Source: Miscanthus floridulus (taxonomy: Eukaryota; Streptophyta; Magnoliopsida; Poales; Poaceae). From it: DNA of 64,000 bases. The position numbers were made by a program, and so were the translations under genes. This document shows, piece after piece, positions 45,886-58,576 of this stretch. Within the stretch, counting starts at the first letter, position 1, and every line of letters starts with the position of its first letter. The stretch covers positions 15,714,789-15,778,788 of the forward strand of contig NC_089593.1 of assembly GCF_019320115.1 (NCBI RefSeq), written 5' to 3'. The notes under the pieces were generated by a model that was given only the letters and a program-made list of their open reading frames with translations, was not told the origin of the DNA and did not search any database.

Positions 45886-46856
45886 AACAGGAACTGTTCA
45901 TGCAGCCATTTCAACATTCAAGTGTAATCAAGTGCTTCACTTATTCTACTAACAAGACTATGCATGAGTAGCTAATTATAAGGATGATAAACCACTATTA
46001 CCCAGCTACTTATGATTAGAGTAAGCAAAGGAACATTACATGACTTAAGACATTCATCTATTACTGTTATATAAAAGTAGCATTGCAAACTAGTTGAAGG
46101 ACAACACTAGACACATTAGAATTATATATGAAGTTAGCATTCCTGTTATATAAATTCCATGTATGTAACCACAATTAGTGACCATCACTAAGCTTAATTC
46201 CACATTCACATCAGAAAGCACCAGTGGAGCAGGAATGGAGGAGAAGGGATAGGGGATACCTGCAGAAGACCTAGACAAAGAAAGGGGTGGTGGGCACGGG
46301 ATGGTGGTGCACGCGCATGTCGGACGCATGGCCACCGGGGCAAGCCTGCTGGGGAAGGGGCGCCGACGCTAGAGCACACCGGGGCAGGCCGCCGGGAGAG
46401 GGGGCGTGGACGTCGGAGGACACGACCACTAGTGCAGGCCCACCGGGGTAGCGCGCGCAAACACTAGAACCACCGGAGGACACGGCCACCAGTGCAGACC
46501 CGTCGGGGTAGCGCGCATGGACACTAGAGCCGTCGGGGCGTGATGGAGGTAGGACCTAGAGGCGGCCGCGGTGGCGGCGGTGGGTCGGCCAGCCGGGGGC
46601 TCGATCTCAAACTCTAGCCGCCGTGGAGATGTGGGGGCGTCGTGGTGGCCCGGGGGTGTTGAGTTGTGGCTTCAGGGTACGCAGAGGGGGAGACAACAGG
46701 GAGGCGGCAGCGGGGCGCGGTGGGTCGACCGACCGGGGGCTCGATCTGAAACCCTAGCCACCGAGAAGATGTGGTGACGTCGTGGCGGCCCACTGGTGTC
46801 GAGGTGCGGCTCAGGGGTGTGGAGAGGGGGAGGCGGCCGGGAGGCGACAGCGTCGA

Positions 46857-46875
46857 GGGGGGGGGGGGGGGGGGG
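46857..46875. repeat. Poly-G tract, 19 bases
   Basis: An uninterrupted run of G in a GC-rich part of the large CACTA (46560-46910), probably unstable. Confidence 0.9.
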
Positions 46876-47089
46876 AGCGCCCAAGACTTAGTTGATTTCG
46901 GCCCCCGAGCGTCCGTGCTTATATACTCAGGTCGATTTGTAGGGGCGGCTTAAAACATCAGCCGCCCCTAGAAATCAATTAGTAGGGGCAGTTTCTGATT
47001 AAGGCGCCCCTAAAAATATATTTCCATTTATATAAATTATTAAGTCTGTATTATATATATATAATTATTTGGATTAGTCTATATATGTG

Positions 47090-47095
<6 letters not shown>

Positions 47096-47132
<37 letters not shown>
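47096..47132. repeat. (TA)n microsatellite
   Basis: A TA array within the large CACTA. Confidence 0.9.
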
Positions 47133-47136
<4 letters not shown>

Positions 47137-48058
47137 AACAATTAAAACAAATTGCTGATATGTATATATATAATTCTATTTTTCTTCTTAAAAAACATAT
47201 TTAAAATTTTGAAAATTTGAATTTTAATATTTCCAATATAATTTTAGGACACTAAATAACCTCAATTAAAAATGTTGTAAACATCAAAGTTGTATAACTC
47301 ATTAAGATGTACAACTTTTATTTTGGTCATCTTTTCATGTGACAAAGTTTTCACAATTCAAATTTTAAATTTAAAAAATTTACAACTTTAAACCGGATTT
47401 TGAAATACCAAATGATTTAAACTAAAAATTTCATGAATATAAAAGTTATAGAACTCATCAAGATCTACAACTTTTATTTTGATCATCTTGTCATGTGACT
47501 TTGTTTGAATAATTCAAAATTTGAATTTTTAAAAATAATAAATTCAAACAATATTTTGGAATAGTATATGATTTCAGCTGAAAAAATCATGAATATAAAA
47601 GTTGTATAACTCATCAAGATCAAAAACTTTTATTTTGGTCATTTGTTCTTCCGACAAAGTGATAAGAACATTATTCACAAATTTTACATCTCAATCATAT
47701 GGTTTCATAAACTATATGAAAACTTTGTCAGATGAACAAATGACCAAAATAAAAGTTTTAGATCTTGATGAGTTATACAACTTTTATATTCAGAACTTCT
47801 CTAGCTGAAATTGTTTACTCTTTGAAAACATTGTTTGAAGTTGCCATTTTATGAAATTCAAAATTTAAAGTTTTCAAACTAAGTCACATGAAAATAAGAT
47901 CAGAATGAAAATTATAAATCTTGATGAGTTTTACAACTTTGATGTTTACAATATTTTTATTTTAGATCATTTTCTGTCTTAAAATGAATTCAAAGTTCAC
48001 AAATTCAAATTTTTAATTTTTAAACATAATTTTTATTTTTTAAAAAAGAAAATGTATC

Positions 48059-48059
<1 letters not shown>

Positions 48060-48121
<62 letters not shown>
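48060..48121. repeat. (TA)n microsatellite
   Basis: A TA array of about 60 bp near the right end of the large CACTA. Confidence 0.95.
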
Positions 48122-48124
<3 letters not shown>

Positions 48125-48626
48125 CAAGTTATTTTGTATGTGTACGAGCAAATATAGCAAATTGTTTTTAATACATTTATATATAAACTTAAAAAAAATA
48201 TGTAGATCTAATATTTAAAAAAACACGAAAATATTTGTAGGCGTGGTTGGTGACTGAGCCACCCCTACAAATCTAATTTGCAGGAGCGGCTGGTGATTGA
48301 GCCGCTCCTCTAAATCGATCCATTTATAGAGACGGCTCGTATCACTAGCCGCTCCTACTGTGCCATTTATAGGGGCGGCTGACCTCGTGGGATTCTAGCA
48401 GGGGCGCTGTAGGGGTAGCTGCGGAGTGAGCCGCCTCTACTTAAAAAAAGATGCCGTTGCTACAAACTAGTTCTATAGCAGTGCCTCTTCATGGATTAGA
48501 GCAAGAACTTGAGCCGGTGTCTTGGAGTTGTTGTCGAACGTCAGTCTGTTGCGCTTCTTCCCGACCTCCCACGAGACGAGCGGTTCAAGGGAGTCAAAGC
48601 CGCGTCTGAAGGACTCTGGTACAGCT

Positions 48627-48955
48627 CTCCTTGCCTGCTGACACCAGTCTTACAGAGATTAAAATTTAGTTCGTATCATATCAAACGTTCAGATGTTAAT
48701 TAGGAGGACTAAACATAAGTTAATTATAAAACTAAATATACAAACAGAGACTAATTTACGAGATGAATTTATTAAGTCTAATTAATTCATCATTAGCCTA
48801 TATTTACTGTAGCACCACATTGTCAAATCATGGATTAATTAGGTTTAATAGATTCGTCTCACAAATTAGTCTCAATCTGTGCAGTTAGTTTTGTAATTAA
48901 TCTATATTTAATACTCTAAATTTGTATTAAATATTCAATATTACAGAGACTAAAA
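48627..48955. mobile_element. Palindromic AT-rich MITE (GAGACGAATCT family)
   Basis: Shares the layout of 1044-1312: ACGAGATGAATTTATTAAG, CTGTAGCACCACATTGTCAA and TTAATAGATTCGTCTCACAA. Near-identical 20-mers TTACAGAGATTAAAATTTAG and TTACAGAGACTAAAATTGAG occur at about 48651 and 48940, probably parts of the element ends. Confidence 0.7.
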
Positions 48956-50927
48956 TTGAGTGCGCGGAACCCGACACCCCCTAGCTCTCGCGCAAGAGAC
49001 GATGCCAGACCTCGCGTGTGAACACGCATGAGGCGAGTAGGAGATCGGCTGTCTCGTCTTCCTGGTCGCACAGGGCGCAGGCGGCGTCTTGCTGTAGTCC
49101 ATGGCACCTCCGGCGCCCAGCCGTCCCCGAAGATGCAAACTTAAGACAAAATGCATAGAAACTACAGATCAGGTGATATCAACAAGATAGGCATTTTAGG
49201 TTATAGTAATTCTAATCCCATCGTTTCAAGTGCAAATATTTTTTAGCTCAAAAAGTCTGAAGCAGGCTCCATTCTGAAGGCTAAAAACACTTTAAATACT
49301 AATTTATAGGTCTACGGAAAATTATATTTCTGTAAGACATCCAGGGTATAAGAGGCTAACATTTTGGTACAACATTCTTCCCTTACATTGTGGGGTCATA
49401 TATAAGGGACAGTCACATGCTACCCAAATATTTGCGCATGTTGAAAGGCATTCAAAAGTAGACATTGAGAGCTATTCTACCACTGTTTCTGGTACAACAT
49501 CAGACAAAATGATCTCCATAAGAAAAAAGGTATAATATATCTTAACATCCATCCGAAACACTTGGAGCAAAACTCTTTCATGACTGGTACAATAAGCACA
49601 AACATGGTGATAATATACTACATATAAGGTTAAGCAAAACTCTTCAATTAGTAAACCCCTGTACCTAGGCAAATCTGATAAAACTTCCCAAGCTTACTGC
49701 AGTCTACAAGTAGAGAACAAATAAGGACGATGTGTTTGAATGACATAGATGTCCCTGAATCCTTAGTACTTCTACATGCCCTCCTTTCTAAAATTTTATC
49801 TACAAGAAAACCATAAAAAAGATTATAAACTTGCACTATGATCCTGATGCTTAATTCTTGTGAGTTAATTCAGTAACTTTTTTTTACACCAAGAATAGCT
49901 GAATATCTGAAAACCTAATGAGTATTTGACAGACCTAACGAATAGGTTTATGTCAGTTGCAATCTTGCGGTTGAGCAGGACCCCATGACCTTTGTTGAGC
50001 CTCTTTTGGGGTCGAACCAGTTCGGTCCATCAGCTAAATTAAGTTGTGGATCGTATTCTTTTTTTCCTTAATCTCAAAAATAAAGTGGGGTGGATCCTAG
50101 TTGGCCTAACTTTGTTAGTATGTAAAAGTAATTTTACAAATTTATTTTTTATTAAATGTAAAATATAAAATAATATATGTACTGGACCCATTATTTTAGT
50201 GGCCCACATTTTTGGCAGTCACGATATGTCCCTACATTTTTTACCACTAGTTTTTTTTTTAACTAAAGTTGATATTAAATGTTCGTTGAAACTTGAAGAA
50301 ATACTTGATACCGATGGACTACTAAAGCTAGTTTTCAGGAACACAATCAAGCATTTCGTTTTTTACTTAAAAAACCAAATTTTGCTCACAAATGCCATTC
50401 AGTTGTGTAATTTGTCGATGCACACAACGTGTAATTCTAAAAAAAAACTAGGATACGGCTGTACAGCTGCTACATTACATGCATTTGATTTTGATACATG
50501 AAGATACAAGATACATACAAGAATCCTGTTGTACTATACACCGAAAGCTACATTCCTGGGCTGGGAACAATCATGGATTGTTGCCTAGTAGTATTAGTAG
50601 TAGTGGGCTGGTGGCCCTGGCAGCTTTGTTGGGCTGAACTTTTATGCCCCTAGGCCCCTCTTGTTCGATCTCTCCGCATTGGCCTCATGATCAGCCACCG
50701 ACCCATCAACTTTTTTATTTTGAGTAACACCGGCCCATCAGCTGCACATTGAGGTTCTGGCTCTGCCACGCGTTACTACGAGCCCAACTCAACTACGGTT
50801 GAAGCCAGCCCAACCCAAGCTAATTTTCCTTTTTTTATCAACACAGGATGTAAGGGGGCCAGGGAGCAGGGATTGCAATTTTGTCTCACACTCTCACTTG
50901 TATGTTCAGATTTCCAACTTCCTAGAT
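48956..50927. other. Intergenic, no gene recognised
   Basis: AT-rich, with a short GC-rich patch at 48960-49130. No ORF has recognisable similarity and no clear element boundary was found. Confidence 0.4.
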
Positions 50928-51970
50928 CGATAATGCTTGGCCATGGGCGTCCGCGCCAAACAGACGCCCCGTGCCTCAGTCCGTCTCGCTGCTTTCTTCC
51001 ACCGCGTGCCTCACCCCGTGCCACTCGCTCGCTTGCTTTTCTCCCACCCGTCACGCGCCTCACTTGCGCCGCTCGTCCTCGCTACCGCGCGCCCTACCCG
51101 CACCGCTCGCTCCTCGCTATGGGCGCACGCCGCCTGCTCCCTCTCGTAGCGCGCTGTTTTCCTGGGCGAGCCAAGGACGGTGTTGGTGGTGGTTGTGCTC
51201 GCGCGTCGCCACTGGTGCTGGTGCTGGTGGTGCTCGTGCGCCGCCGGATCCCACTACGACGACAATTGACCAGCCTCGATCTTCACCTACCCTATGTTGT
51301 AAATGTATGTTTCAAGTGTTTTAGATGTTTAAGACTTTCAGAGGTATGTTGCAATTATTTCATATGGATGTTGCAAAAGCAGACGGGATGTTGCACATGT
51401 TGTAAGTGTTTCAGAGGTCTGTTGCAAGAGTTTGTACAAAATGTTTCATCTATTTCAAACGTATGTTGTAATTATTTTAACTGAATATTGCATATGTTAC
51501 AATGACTATGTTATAAGTGTATGTTCTAATGTTTCATCTGTTTAAGTCGTATGTTGCAATTGTTTCATCTGAGTGTTGCAAAAGTAGATCTCGATGTCGG
51601 GTGGTCGAGCGAGGAAGAGAGAGCTAGCGCGGGAGCAGCAGCAGCGTTCCACCGAAGGACGCACCTGTCGGGATATCGGCTGTAAGCTAGCAGTAGCAGC
51701 AGCGTTCCATCGAAGGACGCGCTGGCGTACGTGGCCCTAGAGTGGGTCCTCATCGCGTCGCTCCTGGTCGATTAATGGCCTACTCGACTATGCCATCGCC
51801 ATCGCACGGGAGCCATCACGACGTTGTGATGCCTGCGCGGCGGGTGGGCTCTCGAATTACGTGGGCGCAATAGACGCGCGGGGGACGGGATAGGGCGTGG
51901 CAGGTGCGTCGAAAGGGAGCTGCGTCCAGTCGCGGGCATGGGGCCAGACGTCCGGGTGCTAGCCTTGCCG
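50928..51970 (+). mobile_element. Mutator-like element, TGTTTCA/GTTGCA repeat family, copy 3, 9-bp TSD
   Basis: The left end is CGATAATGCTTGG. The right end, inverted, is CGGCAAGGCTAGC. The flanks are TTCCTAGAT (50919-50927) and TTCCGAGAT (51971-51979), an 8/9 match. The interior has a GC-rich head (50940-51260) and a TGTTTCA/GTTGCA array (51300-51590) like copies 1 and 2. A 9-bp duplication indicates the Mutator superfamily. Confidence 0.75.
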
Positions 51971-51979
51971 TTCCGAGAT

Positions 51980-52431
51980 TGCCCATTGTTTCTGTGTCAA
52001 CTGTGACGATCGAGTAACAGACTAGAAACATTTTCACAGATTCTAGTTTAATTTTGTACCACTTTTGTCAAAAGATTTATGACATGGCAGATTTAGTCGG
52101 TGTTCCTGTTTGCACAACAGCGTGAATTTGAAGGATGGCAACTCACCTGACACCAAATAATCCACAAGAACAATTTAGTCAAGTGATGAAACACAGAAGT
52201 ATCACACATGTTCATGATATAATGCGGCGAAAGCACAATATCTTAGCCAATAGTTCAACACAACAGGCCCAAGCAGTTACACAATAGTTCATTCAACATA
52301 ACAGGCTCAACACGTTAGGGACTACTTATTTATAGGGTCCAAAAAATAATGATCGTACCATCGCTACTCTGATGTTGCACTGAGTCATACAGATCCTGTC
52401 ATCATCAAACCTTAAGGTGCAAAGAGCTCAC
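51980..52431. other. Intergenic, 3' side of the DUF6598 gene
   Basis: AT-rich sequence, probably 3' UTR and spacer. No separate gene is recognised. Confidence 0.4.
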
Positions 52432-54821
52432 TTAAAAGTCCATTATCGACCACGCAACCTTCATGCGCATCTTAGTGACACCAACAGTCATAACTTCCTC
52501 TTCTCTACCGATGATCTTGGGAGTAAAATCAATGGTTTGTTTAGACTTACCGTCACTGGTTTCGGCAACAATTATCAGCATATCCTTCATATAGACAGAT
52601 ACGACGGATCGCATAAGCTTGATAGCTCCAGTGCCATCACCAGCCATGCCACCAACCACTTGACTATCGTAAAGCACAATGGTGTTCAGGATACTGGTGG
52701 TCTGGGCAGTGATTTTCCCATTAAAGTCTCATTGTAGAACTTCAATTGCAATAGTACCCTCCATTGCATCTTTCACAACTCCTTACAGCACATTCACAGT
52801 GCTAAGCCTGGTAGCAAGAGAGTCACTTTCAAGCACACATTGCTTCAACCGTCGACGCTCTATGCCACGGATCGATAGCATTCCTTTACTGAGTTCTTTG
52901 TCCTGCCCTTGATGATCCTTAATCTTCAAATCAATCTCAACATAGTTCGGACCTATCAGTGCGAGTACTCGTTTTGGACCTGTCAAGGTCAAAGATTCAT
53001 CCTACGAAAAAGTTTACATTATAGGTTAAGTGTTACATTATATTTCTCTGAATACAATAATGCTGTAATCAAAATAGAATGATTACAGCCAACTAGCATA
53101 TGTAAACTACTACCACAGATGAAACAGTTAATGATCAGTTTACATATGGTATCACGATGCTGTAGGTTCATATGGTTGTACCATTAAGCATGATGTCGAT
53201 ATAATAAAATGTGATAAATAATTTCCCTAATATAAGAAACAAATATTATGCCAAAGGGTTCAAATATAGTTCATTAATGTATTATACATACTTATGTTCA
53301 CATAAATTTTTATAAAATAATGTTTAACATTAGGTTTATTCTGTTCCATACAATATCCACACCACACCCTAGAAACAACAATGTACTTCTATTGGACAAC
53401 AATTGGATCAGTGTGTAAACATTTCGAGGAATCCCATAAGACAAAGGATGTTGCATCACCTAGTTCTCTCTACCAGTTGTTCATGGACCTTGGGATGCTA
53501 ATTGTGCCTACCAAAAAGACTTGAAAACTAACACATCACAAGTTTACCCTCCATACTGACCATCTGCAATTTAGTAACATTTGGAAACTATACAGATTGT
53601 CTAATATTCTGGGGATTATTGATCAGTAGCGTGTAAATTTCCAACTTTCAGCACCAAAAATAAATTCAGAACAAGAAACAAGGATGAATATCAAACAGGT
53701 AATCGACCAACTAACCACTAGTGGTTACTTTGTTGATCAATAGAAATCAATTGCAGGCCAGTGGAATTTTGCAATCCCTGTCTAACTCACACCTAATACA
53801 TACATACAAGCAGTTCTTTTAGAGATATAGTGTTGCCAATCGGCCCAATGTACATACCTCAGCGTTGATGAGTTGGCATTGATCTCTCTCACGGCTGAAG
53901 AGATAAACACACCTCTTGTCCAGACTGTCTCTGGCAATGACAGTGCCATACACATTGATAGGGAAGCCAACATCCGAGGTGGTTATTCTCACAGAGAAGA
54001 TGTTTATTCCTTCACATAGCTCATAGTCGTCCTTATTTTTGTAGACAGCATCAGTAAATCTCATTGGACAAAGGGTTGCTGTGGTGTGAAAAATAAAATA
54101 AAAGAATCAAGATAGGCTTGTACAAATATGATTCAAGCTGGCAGTTCTTGCACTTGCCTATTCAAGAGACAGAAACTCAGACAGTGATGACCTCTGCTTG
54201 AATAGACAAACAAAACATATTTCAAAGAACAAATTAACATAGAATAGAGTATAATGCTTTGATCGTGTAACGGTGTAAGCAACAACCAACCGAACCAAAA
54301 TAAAATTTTGTAATTGTTCATGGAGGGCAATGCTGGGTAGGGCACAGCAGAGGAATTGACCTAATCAGAATTAAACCCATGGGAATGGACTTACACTCCT
54401 CGTCGAGATCAAATTTTGTGAGGTCGGCGAACGTAAATCTGGTGTAGTACTCGCCCCCTTGCTTGGGATCGAAGTCGAGGACGGTATCTTGCAGCATCCG
54501 CTGCCGATCGTTTTGTTTCTTCTTCCGTGCCATCTGCCGCAGAAACCGCATCCGTTCTACCTCCTTGGCCAATCGCTTTGCCTCGTCGATGTCGATGAAA
54601 GGTTCCAAGCCTGATATCTTCTTACCCGAATCCTTCACCACGGAGGAGAATCTGCCGGCGCCACGCAGGAAGCAGCCGCGAATGCCTGCTTCAGAATCCG
54701 GTACCATGGAGGCACGCAGGGCGGGCCGTGGGGTGAAGTCACGGCGCCCACAAGGCATGGATACGCTACCATCCACCATGAATACGAGAAGCCGCCGCCG
54801 ACAAGGAAAGAGGCAAACCAT
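52432..54821 (-). pseudogene. DUF6598 domain gene with two nonsense codons
   Basis: Three exons on the minus strand: 54821-54395, 54078-53858 and 53001-52432. Donors GTAAGT and GTATGT and acceptors CACAG and CGTAG join in frame. The grass-specific DUF6598 pattern is clear: LCPMRFTDAV, NIFSVRIT, FPINVYGTVIARDSLDKR, VYLFSRERDQCQLI, LTLTGPKRVLAL, VEIDLKI and ISLRG-like LSIRGIE. Exon 1 encodes a charged helix (AKRLAKEVERMRFLRQMARK). Exon 3 contains TAA (52783-52785) and TGA (52729-52731) in the correct frame. Beyond them the domain continues (DFNGKITAQTT, MIIVAETSDGKS) to TAA at 52432. Without the stops the protein would be 405 residues; as read it ends at 288. DUF6598 function is unknown. A long GTG-initiated reading upstream was rejected in favour of the ATG at 54821. 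Confidence 0.85.
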
Positions 54822-54828
54822 CGTCTTA

Positions 54829-55560
54829 TGTAGCACCCTGATTTTTAAAACTTTCTAGTTTTTTCTGAAGTTTATTAAAGCAAATTTAGATTTAAGACCA
54901 AATTTGTAATAAACGAAGAAAAATCTAAGTCAAATTAATATAGACATAGATTATAGAAAGTTTGTTGCATCGATGCTGCTAGCGTATTTTAGTTGTGTAG
55001 AAATGTGTTTAAAACTTGAGTAGGAGAAAAAGAGTTTTGAGCTTAAACTTCAAATCCTAGAGTTTGAAAAATATTCAATATAGTAATATTTGCTAAGATA
55101 AATACAAAAGGATTGTAGTTAACTATTTTTTTCATTTGAATTTATTTATGGTTCCAAATATTAATTACAAGTAAGGTAAATACAAATGCCACTTGGTCAT
55201 AAGTAATTTGAGACGCTGTGGTAAGGAATGCGATGCTAGCGATCTTGAGTTTGATCCCCCCAAGTCACGCTGAGATGGCAGGGTGGAAGACGGAGCTGAA
55301 AAATGTAGCTTCATCCCGCTTCACCCTTGGATTGGTGGGCCCGTGGCCATCAACTATGAGTGGTTCGTTCCCTTTCGCTGGAGCCCATGACCGTCGCTAC
55401 GTGCACCTGTCGTCGTGTGAGATGGCCACTGGAGCCGCTTTCTATTGGGACGGAGAAGGCGGAGAAGATGACGTGTGCTTATGTGCGGTAGATCTCGCGG
55501 TGGAGAAGAGATAAGTTGGAGAGAAGAGGGGAAAAGTAAAATAAATAAGGAAAATGTAAA
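54829..55560 (+). mobile_element. Possible gypsy LTR fragment abutting the DUF6598 start
   Basis: TGTAGCACCCTGATTTTTAA resembles the start of Del/Tekay-type LTRs (compare the solo LTR at 36461). AT-rich sequence follows, and then a GC-richer part at 55230-55500. The right boundary and a target duplication were not found. Confidence 0.35.
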
Positions 55561-56771
55561 GGAAAAATTAAAAAAGGATATATAGACATTTTGTTGTTTT
55601 TAACAACCACGAGAAGCTATTTTTAAGCTATTTTACCAAACGTTTTCCTAAAACATATACTAGACAAGCTAAAAAATACAATTTGGATATTGTCTGACTC
55701 CATAGGTCATAGCTAAGTCCAAAAAAGTTTGGCTGTCAATTTACTATGAAGTTTCCTGTTCATAGGGATATTCCTTTGGTTCTCTCTTGAAACCTCTCCC
55801 CAAGCTACAGTACTGAGAGGCAAAAGAGGGAGAATCCACTTTCCTCTGCTCCTGTCGGGCTGGAGCGTTGATCCCCTCTGCCTCCGACGGTCTCTTGGTC
55901 TCGGATTTGTGGGGGATCCATGTCTCCTTGCCTGGCGGTGTAGATTAGGTTCCTTTTGGGGTTCGTATCCCAATGGCGTCACTTGGTGGAGGCAGCGCAG
56001 CTTATGTGGAATAAGGTCTTCCTCATCCTGATCTACCTCGTAGTCTTCTGTTCTGGGGCTGGCCATGGGCTTGTGAGGTGGAGGTTGACCGGATCTGGAG
56101 CTTCAGATTTCGGCAACTCCTGTGTAGAAACTTTTGGCTGCCTGTCGGTGGTGATGGTGTTGGCAGCACTATGCGGGGAGGCTCGCTTGGAGGCTCGCTC
56201 ATCTATGTTGGTCAGGTATGACGGTCTGGCTCTCTATTGTCTAGGCCTCTAATAGCATGGCCAAATCCAGGCCTGGGTCTGCACGGGGTGTGTCCTCGGC
56301 CGATGTTTCGCACGGTTCTTCTTCCCGTTCATCTCAAGATGTCACTGCAGCTCTTCTCAAAGCCTATGGTCGATGGTGCTCTCCTAGGCCTACGGATGGG
56401 GACTGCTCGTCTCGGCTTTCTCCGGCGACATGGTTGATGGTGAAGCTGGCGAAAGACGACAATGTGGTGGACACAGAGGCACTCAAGGACTTCCATGTAA
56501 TTTTCGTTTTCATTGAGTACCTCTTTGAAGTTTGTATGGGGTAGCATCCTCCCCTGTATCCTTTGTGTATGTGTTCGTATGTGTACGCGTATCTGTAAAT
56601 TTTCCTTACATGGTAATATAAGCAGCGGTTACTGTGATAAAAGAGTTTCTTATTCTTGGCATGACAAAAAAAAGTTAAAAAAAGTTTCTTATTCATGGCA
56701 TGACAAAAAAAAGTTGAGTCGGCAACCTATTCATGACCCATGTTTATGCCACGCTCTTCCCCAGCCACTTA
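55561..56771. other. Unassigned, possibly retroelement-derived
   Basis: Moderately GC-rich (55780-56500) with opposed ORFs that show no recognised domain. At 56640-56716 a segment of about 37 bp (GTTTCTTATTC.TGGCATGAC plus A-runs) is present twice in tandem. That could be the 3' end of a non-LTR element, but I cannot confirm it. Confidence 0.3.
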
Positions 56772-57604
56772 GGGTGTGTTTGGTTGCCCGCTTCCACCCC
56801 ATCCTGGCTCAGCTCATCCATATACGCAGAAATAGAAGTTGGTTTGGTTGCCAGGATCCACTATTCTAGCTTGACTCCACTCATGCAGATACACGGTCTC
56901 ATCCTGGCTGGTGGCCAAAATGAGCTTCACTCTAGAGCCTGGCCTGGTGGATGCAGGTTGTAGAGGATGGACCCACATGTCAGCTTCATTAGACAAGTTG
57001 TATCTGCTCATGCAGGCAACTGTCGGTGTTTAATGACCGGAAACACGTCACAAGGTTACCCGGGATAGTGACTGGAGGGCTTCGGCGTATGCAGAACTCA
57101 ACAGTAAACTAAAAGACAACTATTTATACTGGTTCAGGCCGCTAAATAGCGTAATACCGTAGTATAGTTAGGCATGTTGGGTTGTTGTTTATGATTGATT
57201 ATTGTACAAGGGGTGCGCGCCTATCTCTCTTTATACAGTTCAGAGGGCAAGACGTATTGTTCTAGTCCTAGTCAGTTATAACAGAGAAGTTCCAGTTCTA
57301 TTAATAGACTAACTTTCCTAGTAATCCAACTAGGTCGGTCCTTGATAACTTGGAGATCACGCCACCATGCTCTGTGTCTTCAAGCAGACCGTGAGCCGGC
57401 CCAAGCCCATGGTGAGTAGTCGGCTCTATAGGGAACCCTTAGGATACTGGTCCGTCAACAACCAAATAGCATCTCAGTTTTTCTGCATCCTCTCATGCAA
57501 CATCACCGAACACCTTCTTTTCTGGAATACGGTTCCACCCCGCCTGCATCTGCTCATGAAAGATATATACAATGCAAGTCCTCGTTCCGCAACCAAACAC
57601 ACCC
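56772..57604. mobile_element. Tourist-like element, TSD TTA, split by a solo LTR
   Basis: Ends GGGTGTGTTTGGTTGC and GCAACCAAACACACCC are perfect inverses, with TTA directly outside both (56769-56771 and 57605-57607). That identifies a PIF/Harbinger-type element. The interior repeats CCATCCTGGCTCA/CATCTGCTCATG motifs and is interrupted at 57021-57457. Confidence 0.92.
57021..57457. mobile_element. Solo LTR nested in the Tourist-like element
   Basis: Begins TGTCGGTGTTTAATGACCGG and ends GGTCCGTCA (TG...CA). Flanking pentamers are GCAAC and ACAAC, one mismatch. It contains ATACTGGTTCAGGCCG and TAATACCGTAG, phrases common in grass LTRs. No internal retrotransposon sequence remains. Confidence 0.6.
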
Positions 57605-57796
57605 TTATTTCCCTCCAACATTGATGACCTTGGTCATGCCCTATCACTGCCACCTATTTCCATGTTCCTTGCTGGCATAGCCACGCGTTATTTTTCTTGG
57701 AAAGCCAGCATTATACTATATTAACTAGGTGAATACCTCACGCATTGCGGCAAGAGTTTAGAAAGTGACATCTTGTAAAAGACAAATGATTTAAGT

Positions 57797-58134
57797 CTCG
57801 TTTAGTAGGGTTTCTCTTTTTTTCCACTAAAAACAGCTCTAAACTGCCCCTACTAAACCGTTTGGTAGGGCATCTCCGTAGGAGTTGGAGTCGGAGAGGA
57901 GCCCTACCAAACGGGACCATAATCATGCCAATATGAAGTGCAAGTTTTCTAAGAAAATATTTGGGTAGGGTGCGTAAAAGATATTATATATAGAGTCTGT
58001 TTGGTAGGGCTCCTCCCTGACTCTGGCTCTAGCTCATCCGGAGGAGCCTTACCAAACTTTTTGTAGAAGGAGTCGTTTTTTTAGTGAAAAATAGAGGAGC
58101 CCGTCAGGACGAGCCCTACCAAACACCCCCATAG
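57797..58134. mobile_element. Two adjacent small MITEs with GTTTGGTAGGG ends
   Basis: The first (about 57797-57916) has TCTCGTTTAGTAGGG and CCCTACCAAACGGGAC ends. The second (about 57985-58133) has GTCTGTTTGGTAGGGCTCC and GAGCCCTACCAAACACCCCC. Both contain a centre related to TTTTTCCACTAAAAA. They appear to be two insertions of one family. Confidence 0.7.
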
Positions 58135-58505
58135 TTTGCACAATATAACTCATAGCAATAATACTATATAGTTCGAAATTTTTTATTACTAATCAGGTGA
58201 CCTGTAGACGTTACCTCATATAATTGGTATGTCTGTCATATTCTGAAAAGTGCTCACAGTAGGAAGGATATCAAATGAACGAAACCTCACTAACAAATCT
58301 GAATTGCCTTATGACATCTTTTTGCTGCATAAGACAATGCTCCAAGACTTAGACCACAAGTTTTTAAAACAGTACAATATTAGAAATATTAGGATGGACA
58401 CCAACCAAAATTGTTGAGCATCAGTCATTTCAGAATTCAGAAACCAACATGGAGAAGAAGCATAAGCTCAGAGCATTGTGCATGTATATATGTATATATA
58501 TACAC

Positions 58506-58576
<71 letters not shown>

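Larger units (their letters stand above)
36081..48483. mobile_element. Large CACTA transposon, GGGGCGGCT type, TSD CCT
   Basis: The left end is CACTACTACTGTCAGGATTT. The right end, inverted, is CACTGCTATAGAACTAGTTT. CCT flanks both sides (36078-36080 and 48484-48486). TAGGGGCGG/CCGCCCCTA subterminal repeats lie at 36100-36390 and 46930-48440. The element carries a decayed minus-strand TNP/Ulp1-like gene and nested insertions. Without the nested solo LTR its length is about 8.95 kb. Confidence 0.85.

Noticed and set aside
55218..56544. ORFs at 55.2-56.5 kb as host genes
   Set aside because: No recognisable domain, conflicting strands, and transposon-like surroundings.
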